Shown here one piece after another: positions 49,611 through 59,100 of a stretch of 64,000 nt of DNA. The stretch lies in contig NZ_JADQDM010000009.1 in assembly GCF_015694525.1 (NCBI RefSeq), positions 62,001 through 126,000 of the forward strand, in the 5' to 3' direction. Numbering within the stretch: the stretch's first letter is position 1; each line of letters opens with the position of its first letter. Source of the DNA: Hymenobacter ruricola. Lineage in GTDB: Bacteria; Bacteroidota; Bacteroidia; Cytophagales; Hymenobacteraceae. Under the pieces are notes generated by a model, which saw only the letters and a list, made by a program, of their open reading frames with translations, was not told the origin of the DNA and did no database searches. A program made the position numbers and the translations under genes.

Positions 49611-49852
49611 GCGGCCTTGGTTTCCAGGGGCTGCCGGGCAATGAGCTGGCGGTTTTTGTCGCGCTCAACGGCGGCCAGCAGGCGGCGGCGGTTAGCGGGC
49701 GTGCGCAGCAGGTGGTCGGTGGCGTCCATTTCCTCCTCCTCGTCTTTGCCGGCATCGAGCAGGCGCGCCGTGCCGAAGGCAATGGCCGCCGCAATGGCGA
49801 ATACGCTGCCTACTTTTTCAAGCAGCGGGCCGTAAGGGTGACTGGTTTTCAT
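49607..49852 (-). CDS. Putative Phd/YefM-like antitoxin with an unusual N-terminus
   Basis: An 81-residue protein. The C-terminal half (MDATDHLLRTPANRRRLLAA, then VERDKNRQLI) resembles the toxin-binding end of YefM (ETxYLLRSPANxxRLL). The N-terminal half (SVFAIAAAIAFGTARLLDAG) is hydrophobic and does not look like the usual DNA-binding Phd fold (SEARxNL...ITRRG). It may be a divergent or rearranged antitoxin. Its stop overlaps the toxin start. The call rests on the C-terminal match and gene order. Confidence 0.55.
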   Translation of the reverse strand: MKTSHPYGPLLEKVGSVFAIAAAIAFGTARLLDAGKDEEEEMDATDHLLRTPANRRRLLAAVERDKNRQLIARQPLETKAA

Positions 49853-49923
49853 GAGGATAGAGGCTGTGCCGGTGACAACACAAATATAACGAGGGAAGGG
49901 GGCGGGTGGGTTTTCGTGAAATG

Positions 49924-50066
49924 TCATGCCGAGCGCAGTCGAGGCATCTCGCTCGCGCCGTCTGTCATCCTGAGCGCAGCGAAGGACCTTATCACGTCGG
50001 CGTCGATTGAAATTACTGCGAATCGTTTGGGCGTGATAAGGTCCTTCGCTGCGCTCAGGATGACAG
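49924..50066. repeat. Interspersed palindrome family 1, copy G and a half unit
   Basis: A lone left end GTCATGCCGAGCGCAGTCGA starts at 49923. It is followed by a perfect 35-bp inverted repeat, arms 49962-49996 and 50032-50066, with the variant core GAGCGCAGCGAAGGACCTTA. It lies in the 275-base gap between the antitoxin start and the giant gene's end. Confidence 0.9.
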
Positions 50067-50073
50067 ATGGTAA

Positions 50074-50108
50074 TAAAAAAGCCCCGCCAGACACTGGCGA
50101 GGCTTTTT
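50074..50108 (-). terminator. Terminator of the giant surface-protein gene
   Basis: Plus strand AAAAAAGCCCCGCCAG, ACA, CTGGCGAGGCTTTTT; on the minus strand a 10-bp stem with a T-run, 20 bases past the stop at 50128. Confidence 0.82.
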
Positions 50109-50127
50109 GTTACGCAAGCTACGGCGC

Positions 50128-53100
50128 CTACTCCTTCACCAGGCGTTTCACCACCGTGCCTTCCTGGGCGTGGATGCGGACGGTGTACACGCCGGTGGCC
50201 AGGCCGTTGAGGTCGATGGTTTCGGAGAGGAAGCCCTGCTTGGGGCGCGTGCTCAGCTGGCGCACGGTCTGGCCCAGCACGTTCACCACTTCCACCTGCA
50301 CCGGGCCCTGCTCGCGCAGGCCGGCCAGCTCCAGGGTGGCGCGGGCGGTGGTGGGGTTGGGGTAGAGGGCGGTGCGGGCGGCGAGCTGGCCGGTGGTCAC
50401 TGCGGTTACGGTGCCGGCCACGAAGTTGAGGTAGAAGCGCTGGCCGGTGTAGTTGGCCAGCATCGTGAAGGCGTAGGTGGGGTTGGCGGCCAGGTTCTGG
50501 CGGCGGTTCAGCACCCGGTCTTCGAGCCACACCTGGGTGCCGGCGGGCGCATCGGTCAGGCCGGTGAGCACCAGCTCGTGGGCGCCGTCCTGGCTCACGC
50601 GCACCCCGAGCGGGATGACGGGGGCCGTGGCCAGGTCGGGCAGGCCGTTGATGGCGAAGCTCTCGGCGCCGGCCTGGCTCCAGAGGCTGGGGCGGCCGTT
50701 GCCGTTGAGCTGCACCTTGTAGGCGTCGTGCCGAGCCGAGAAGCCGAGGGCCGCGCCGGGCTCGAAATACACCACCGTTTCATCGGCGGTGGCGGTGGCC
50801 AGGTTGCGGGCTTCGAGGCGCAGCACCGGGGGCGCCGTGGTGGTGCGGTTGAACACCGGCGAGCCGTAGCTGGTGGCGCGCACGGCGTTGGTGAGGCTCA
50901 CGCTGGCCGTGGGGGCGGTGGCCCGCACGAAGAAGCCCTGCATGGCGGCCAGGTCCTTGGTGCCGCCGTTCTGGCCGAGGCCGTTCACGTAGGCTTTGTA
51001 GGTGCCGGTGTACTGGCCGCTGGGCTCGAACACGTAGAGGGCATCGGCCACACCGCTGAGCATGCCGGGGGTGCTGCGGGCCACGTCCCAGTCCATGGGG
51101 GCGGGGTAGGGGTTGCCGAGCAGGTGCCAGCCCGAGTTGGCCAGGCTGCCGCGGCCCAGGCTGTAGCTCACGTTGCCGGTTTGGAGCAGGCCCGAAATGT
51201 CCACCGTGGTGGTGGGCAGGGTTTGGGCGGTGTAGCCGCGCAGGGGCAGTAGGTCGTCGGTGGCGGTGGGCACCATCCAGCCGTCGTCGAAACCGGGTTT
51301 GGAGGCCGTGAGGCGGGTTTCGTCGTACTGGAAGAAGGTCGGGAAGGGCGTGGCCGTGTTGCCGGCCGAGTTGTAGGCCGGGTTCAGCTCAAACACCGGC
51401 AGGTCGTCGGCAAACTCCTGCACGGTGGTGCTGATGCCGGCGGCGCTCAGCTTCATGGGCGAGGAGTAGTGGCGGTAGCCGGGCGCCCCGCTCAGGCCCG
51501 TGATGAAGCGCTCCATGGTCGAAACACCCGTCACCACGCCGCCGCCCACGGGGTTCACCACCATGGCGGTGCCGCTGGCGTTGCTCGTGAGGGTGAGGTG
51601 GCCGTTGGAAGCCAGGTTACCGGTGGTCAGGGTCAGCATATGGGTCAGGAACCAGTTGTCGGTGGCCGTCACGCCCGCGGCGTTCTGGATGTAGAGGTCG
51701 TAGAAGCGCGTGGGCGTGGTGCTGACGCCGCCCAGCGTCTGGGCCGCCGTGCCGATGCAGTACCAGCCGAAGGCGCCGCAGTTCACCAGGCCGGTGTTCA
51801 CGAAGTTGCCGAGCAAATACACCGGGCCGGCGTAGGTCACGCCGGCGGGGTTGGCGCAGTTCAGGCCGAAGAAGCGGATTGGCTGGGTGCCGCCGCAGGT
51901 TTGGGCCACCGTGCCGTTGAAGTACACCGTGTAGGTGGCCGGGTTGAAGGGCCCATTGCAGAGCCAGTTGCCGGCCACGTAGATGTCGCCGCCCAGCACG
52001 CAGCCCACCAGGTTGGCCCAGGTGATATGGTGGAAGTAGCTGCGGGCCGTGGCGCCGGTGGTGGTGATGGTTTGCAGCGCCGTGCCGTTGAAGCTGACGC
52101 CGAAGCCCTGGCCGTGGAAGAGGCCGGTGTTGTTCCAGAAGCCGGCCACGGTGATGTCGCGCAGCAATTGCACGTCCACCGCGTTGGTGATGCCCACGTT
52201 GTAGAAGGCGCTCAGGACCGTGCCGCCGATGGTTTGCAGGGCCGTGCCGTCGAAAATCACCGTCTGGTTGTTGGCCAGGTAGCCGCCGTTGTTCACCCAC
52301 AGCCCGCTCACGTAGATGCCGTCGAGCAGCGTCACGCCGGCCGTATTGGCAAAGGTGATATCGTGGAAGTGCGTGCGGCCCGAGGTGCAGGTGATGCTCT
52401 GCGCCACCGTGCCGTTGAAGCGGGTGCGGAAGCCGCAGCCACAGTAGCCGCCCTGGTTCACGAAGTTGCGCGTCACGTCGATGTCGTGGCCCAGACTCAC
52501 GTTCACCGCGTTGTTGAAGGTCACGTCGTAGAAGGTGGTCAGGGCCGTGCCGGCGATGGTTTGCAGCACCGTACCGTTGAAGTACACCAGCAAGTTGTTA
52601 TGCAAGAAGCTGCCGTTGTTGGTCCAGTCGCCGAGCAGCGTGATGCCGAGGTTTTGCTGAACCGAAGCGCCGGTGGCAATGGTGAAGTGGTGGAACATCG
52701 TCGCCACCGAGCCGCCAATAAGCTGGAGCACCGTGCCGTTGAAGGTCACCAGCTTGCCATTGGCCAGGAAGCCGCCGTTGTTGGTCCAGCTGCCGGTCAG
52801 GAAGACGTTGTTTTGCAGCGTCACGCCGGCCAGGTTGGCAAATACCACGTCGTGGAAGGTGAGCGTGCCGGTGGAGTAAATCCCCTGGGCCGCGCTGCCG
52901 TCGAAGTAGGTGGTGAAGCCGCCGGCCGTGAACAAAGCCAGGTTGCGGAAGTCGCCGCGCACCCGGATGTTCTGGCCCAGGGCCACGCCCACCGCGTTGT
53001 TGGTGGTGAGGTTGCCGAAGATGGTCGTGCTCGTTCCGCCGATGTTCTGCAGGGCCGTCCCGTTGAAGGTGACGAGGTAATTGGCGCAGCTGAAGAGGCC

Positions 53101-56100
53101 GTCGTTCACCAGGTTGCCCCCGATGAAGATGGGGCCGCCCAAACTCACGCCGCCCACCGTGTTCAGGATATTCAGCCCGAAGAAGGTGGTGACGGCCGTG
53201 CCGCCAATAACCTGCGCCACGCTGCCGTTGAAGAACACCGTGTAAGTAGCCGGCACGAAGACGCCGCTATTCGTCCAGGCGCCCGCCACGCGGATGTTGC
53301 TGCCCAGCGTCACGGTGCCCGTGTTCAGGAAGGTGATGCCATAGAAGTTGGTCACCACCGCGCCGTTGATGAGCTGGGCGCCGCTGCCGGCGAAGGTCAC
53401 CGTGTAGCTGCCGTGCAGGAAGCTGCCGTCGTTCGTCCAGTCGCCGAGGATGGTGACCACGCGGGCCAGCTGCACGCTAGCGCCACTCACGATGGTGAGG
53501 TGGTGGAATTGCGTGAGCACCGTGCCGGCAATGGTCTGCAAGGCCGAACCCGAGAAGAACACCCGGAAGCCGTTGGCGACGAAGCCGCCGTCGTGGGTCC
53601 AGTTGCCGTTCAGGTAGACGTTCGAGAGCAGCTTGACGGTGGTCGGGTTGTTGAAGCGCAGGTCGAAGAAGCGCGTATTCAGCCCGGCGAGGATGGTTTG
53701 GGCCGCCGTGCCGTTGAAGTACACCAGGTAGCCATTGCCGAGGAACACGCCCGTGCCGGCCCAGTTGCCGAGCACCGTCACGGCCTGCAGCAGGCTCACC
53801 GAAACCGTGTTGGTGATGGTGACGTGGTGGAACGTGGTAAGCACCGAGCCGCCGATGGTTTGGGCCACGTTGCCAATGAAGTTGACGAGGTAGCCGTTGG
53901 CCAGGTAGCCGCCGTTGTTCAGCCAGTTGCCCCACACGCTGATGTTCTGGTTGAGCGTAATGCCCGCCAGGTTGTTCCAGGTCACGTGCCAGAACTCGTA
54001 CACCCCGCCGCCCGTCAGGCTTTGCGCCCCCGAGCCGCCGAACACGAAGGTGTAGCCCGTGTACACGCCACCCACCAGGTTGTAGCCGTAGAACGTGCCC
54101 AGGTTGGCGAAGCCGCCCAGCAGCGTCACGTTCTGAATCAGCCGCACGGAGGACGTGCCGCCGATGTTCCAGCCATAGAAGCTGAGCGCCGTGTAGCCGC
54201 CCACCGTCTGCACCACGCCGGGCTCGTTGCCGTTGAAGTACACCGTGTAGGTGCCGGGGCTGAAGCTGCCCGAGTACAGGTAGTAGTTGCCGGCGATGTA
54301 GATGTTGGTGGCCAGACTCACGCCCGCCGCGTTGTCGGCGTAGAAGTGGTAGAAGTAGGTCGTCGCGTTGGCCGTAATCACCTGCGCCGCCGTGCCGCCG
54401 AAGCGCACGAAGTAGCCCAGGGTGCTGCCGCCGCTCAGGTACCAGCCGTAAAAGACGCCGGTATTCACGAAGCCGCCCAGCACGTAGATGTTCTGGTGCA
54501 GCGTGACGGAAATCAGGTTGTTGAAGGTGACGTTGTAGAAGTTCGTTACCTGAGTGCCGCCGATAATCTGGGCCACCGTGCCGGCGAAAATCACCGAGTA
54601 CGTGCCGCCCGAGAACAGGCCGTTGTTAATCCAGTCGCCGAGCACCGTGATGTTGCTCACCAGCGTCACGCCCACCGTATTGTTGATGGTGACGGTGTAG
54701 TAGCTGCTGCTGCCGGAGCCGCCGATGGTCTGAGCAACTGAGCCGTTAAAGGCCACGCCGTAGATGCCCGCGTTGAAGGTGCCGGTGGTGTTGAGGTTGC
54801 CCAGAAAAATGGTGTTAATGCCCAGGTTCACCACCGAGCCGCTGTTGATGGACACGTTGTAGAAGCTCGTAACGCTACCGCCGCCAATAACCTGCGTGCC
54901 GCTCGGGCCATTGAACACCACGTTGTAGGCGCTGTTGCCCACGTAGAGGCCGTTGTTGGTCCAGCTGCCGTAGATGTTCAGCGTGGCATTCACGTTCAGC
55001 GTCACGCCGTTGTTGATGACGAAGCTGCCGATTTGCAACGGGTTACCGCTGATGCTCTGGTTGCTGCCGCCCACGAAACTCCACGTCGAAGTCGTGCCCG
55101 CCAGTACCGTGCCGTTGTTGACGATGTTACCGTAGAGGTTAAAGCTGGAGTTGACCGTGAAGGTGGCCGTATTGGCAATGGTGATGTTCAGGGCCAGAGC
55201 TGTGCCGCCGGTGATGACTGGGTAGAAGCTCACGCCGCCCGGAATCGTGACCACGCTGCTGGCGTTGGGTACCTGCCCGCAACTCCAGTTGGCGCCATTA
55301 AACCAGTCGGTGCTCACGCCGCCCGTCCAGGCGTAGGTAAGCGCGCCGACGGTCAGGTTGGCGCCGTTGTCGGAGCCCACGGCGGCCGGGTTGTCGGCCA
55401 CCACGCGCACCCGGTAGCCGGTGCCGGCCGAAGTGCTCACCGGAATCACCGCCGGGATGGTGCCGCTGGTCGCGCTGCTGCTCAGCGAGCCAATGCTGAC
55501 CGGCGAAGCGAACGAGCCGCTGGCGTTTGAAAGCTGCACCGTGAAGGTGTTGCCGCCGTTCACGCTGCCCGTCGTCACGCTATAGGGCACCGAAATGGCC
55601 GAGCCGGGACAGAAGCTGCCGCTCACGTTGCCAGTGGCAAGCGTGAGTACCGGCGCGCCGACTTGCACCTGCACCGAGCGCGTCACCGAGCAGCCGTTGA
55701 GGCTGGCGGTGAAGCTGTAGGTGCCCGCGTTGGCTGCGTTGGCGTTCGGGATGCTGGGGTTTGACTGCGTGCTGTTGAAGCCGTTCGGGCCCGTCCAGGC
55801 GATGCTGTCGCCGGCTGGCACCCCGCTGCTGCTAAACTGAATCAGCGCGCCCGCGGATACCGGCGAGTTGGAGCTGGCCACCACGTTCGTAAGGTTCGAG
55901 ATGGTCAGGTTGGTGCCGTTGTCGTTGCTGGTTAGCGCCGGATTGGTGCTCACCAGGCGAATGCGGTAGCCCGCGCCATCCACCGTCGAGGCCGGCAGGG
56001 TGAAGCCCAGGCTGCCGCTACCGGTACCGTTGAAGTTGATGCTAGCCAGCGTCACCGGCGCGGCAAACGAGCCGCTGGCATCCGATAGCTGCGCCGTGAT

Positions 56101-59100
56101 GCTGCCGCTGCTCAGGCCCGCGCCCCCCACGGTGTAGTTCACCGCGTAGTTGTTACCGGCACAAAACTGCCCGGAGAAGGTACCCAGCGCCAGCGTACTC
56201 GTGGCCGGCGGGTTCACCAGCACGCGCACAGAAGCGGAATCAGTGCAGCCCCCTTGCGTTACAAACACATAGTAGAAGCCCGACGAAGCCGTAGTCACGT
56301 TGTTAAACGTCGGGTTCTGTTGGTTGCTGATGAAGGCCGTGCCGCCTGCCGTGTACTGCACATACCACTGGTAGGTGGCCGCGCCGTTGGGCCCAGCGTT
56401 CAACTGCAAAGTGCTGCCCGAGGCGACGGGCGAGTTGCTGCTGGCCGTGGCCACCAGTGTAGTGGGCACCGTCAGGTTGGCGCCATTGTCGGTGGTGCTG
56501 GTCACGCTAGGGTTCGAGCCTACTAGGCGAATGCGGTAGCCCGTGCCGGCGGGCGTGCCCTGCGGCACTGTGGCCGAAACTGTGCCGTTGCCCTGCCCAG
56601 TGAAACTCACCGAACCAATGGCTACTGGCGAAGCAAACGAGCCGCCGGCATCCGACAGCTGGGCCGTAATCACGTTGCCGCTGCCAAACACGTTGCCCGT
56701 CACCGAGAAGCCGATGTTCAAACCCGTCCCGGGGCACAGGCTGCCGTTGAACTGCGAGATGGCCAGAATGGGCTGCGCCGACGGGTTCACCGTGACCTGC
56801 GTAGCGGTGCCGGGGCTCTGGCAGCCGTTCACCGTGACGTAGAGGGTGTAGGTGCCGCTGTTGCTGGGCGTGGCGTTGGCAATGGTTGGGTTTTGCTGAT
56901 TGGAGGAGAAGCCGGGACCGGTCCAGAGGTAGGAGGCGCCGGCCACCGTGGCCGCCGTGAGCTGAATGGTGCCGTTGTAGGCCACCGGCGAGTTGCTGCT
57001 TGGCGTGGCCGTGGGCTGCGTCGTGATGCTCAGGTTCGAGCCGTTGTCCGTCGTGCTGGTCACGGCCGGGCTGGAGCCCACCAGGCGAATGCGGTAGCCG
57101 CTGCCCGTGGGCGTGTTAGTCGGAATCGTGACCGGAATAGCCCCGCCGCCCTGGCCCGTGAAGGGCGCCGAGCCAATCACCGCGGGTGCGGCAAACGAGC
57201 CGCTGGCATCCGAAAGTTGTGCCGAAAGGGTGTTGCCGTTCAGAAAGTTATTGCCCGTCACGGAGAAGCCGATGTTGAACGTGGCGCCCGCGCAGCCATT
57301 GTAGCCGAACTGGCCCATGGCCAGCACCGGCACCGCATTGGGTTGCACCAGCACCCGCACGCTGGCCGAGTCCTGGCAACCGTTCGAGTTCGTCACGTAC
57401 ACGAAGTACTTGCCGCTCTGCGCAGGCTGGGCATTGGCCAGGTTCAGCGTTTGGCCCGAGCCCACGAAAGCTGTACCGCCGCCGTTATACTGCACGTACC
57501 ATTGGTAGGCGCTCTGGCCCGTGGGCTGCGCTGCCAGCTGAATGGTGCCATTATACACCACCGGCGAATTGCTGGTAGCCGAGGCCACCGGCGTGGGATA
57601 AATGGTCAGGTTCGTCCCGTTGTCCGTGCCCGTAATGCCGGGGTTCGATGCCACCACGCGCACCCGGTAGCCGGTGCCGGCCGGCGTCCGAAACGCCACC
57701 GTGTCGGTGAGGACGCCGCCGTTGGCGTTCTGGCCGCTCAGGAAGCCATACAGCCGCGACCCCGCCGTGAAGTTGCCGCTGGCGTCCGAGAGCTGGAATT
57801 TGAACTGGTTGCCGGTGTTGTAGCTCGATGTGTTGGTGGTGAAGGGCACCGAGATGAAGGTGCTGCTGCAAAACGCCGTGGGCGACACCGTGCCCGTGGC
57901 AATGGTGGGCGGATAGGTGTAGTTGGCCGCCGAGCAGGCCGTGCCGCCGGGCGTGGTCACGCACAACTGGCCGGTGCTGCCGCCAGCGGGCGCGACGGCC
58001 GTGATGCTGGTGCTGGAGTTCACCACAAAGCTCTGCGCCGCCACCCCGTTGAAGGTGAAGGCCGTGGCGCCCGTGAAGTTGGTGCCCGTCACGGCCACCG
58101 AGGTGCCCGGCCCGCCGCCCGTGGGCGTGAAGCTGGTGATGGTGGGGCCCGCGCAGTTGAAATAATAGGCGCCTGCGCCCGACACCACCACGTAGTTGCC
58201 GCCCGGCGTCACCACCCGCACCCGCAGCACGCGGGCGCTGACCGGCGTGGTGAGCGTGCGGGCCACGTTGGTCGTGACGTTGGCCACGAGGCTGCCCGAG
58301 TAGGTATCCACGGCCGTGAAGGGCCCGCTGGTGCTGGCCGCCGTTTGCACCTGCACCGAGTAGGTGCCGTTGCCGCCGGCCGTCACCTTGTAGCGGAAGT
58401 CGCTCAGCGTCTGGGCGCTGCCCAGGTCGACTTGCATGTAGCTGCCGTTGTAGCCGAAGAAGCTGTTGCCGGTGGTGGGCGTGGCCGGGTCGGTGTTGAA
58501 GGCCGTTTCGGCCAAGCTGTTGCCCACTGTGCCGGCCACGCTGTAGCTGCTGCTGGCCAGCCCCGCCGCGAAGTTGGGCGAGGAGGCGCAGCCGTTTTTC
58601 ACGAAGCTGCGGCTGCTCACCAGGCTCCACTTCCCGTTGGTATCGCGCGAGCGGAAGAAGATGCGGTGCGAGCCATCGGCCAGCGCGCTGGCGTCGGCCG
58701 CGAAGCCGAAACTGGCCAGGTCCGGTGCCGGCGTGGGCACCGGCACGTCGGTGGCGCTGCCAAAGCCGGGGTCGGCGTCGAAGTAGTACTCAATCTTGTT
58801 GATGTTGGGCGCGGCGGCCAGCGCGGGCTCGTAGTAGAAGCTGCGCACGTTGGTGAGGCTCCATTTTCCGTTAGCATCGCGCGAGCGCACGCTCAGGGTG
58901 TGAAAACCGGTGCCGACGCTGCTCAGGTTCACATTGAAGGCAATGCCGCTGATGTCCGATGACGCCGTCACGGGCACGTCGATGCCGCTGCCGAAGCCGG
59001 GCTCGGCATCGAGGAAGTACTCAACTTTGGTGATGGTGGGCAGCGTATTTGCCGCCAGGGGCTCGTAGTAGAAGGTGCGCCGGCTGGTCAGGCTCCACTT

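Noticed and set aside
51469..54741. 1090-residue open frame on the plus strand inside the giant gene
   Set aside because: It lies wholly antisense to the regular repeats of the giant protein; its His/Gly/Val-rich sequence mirrors the complement and has no domain.
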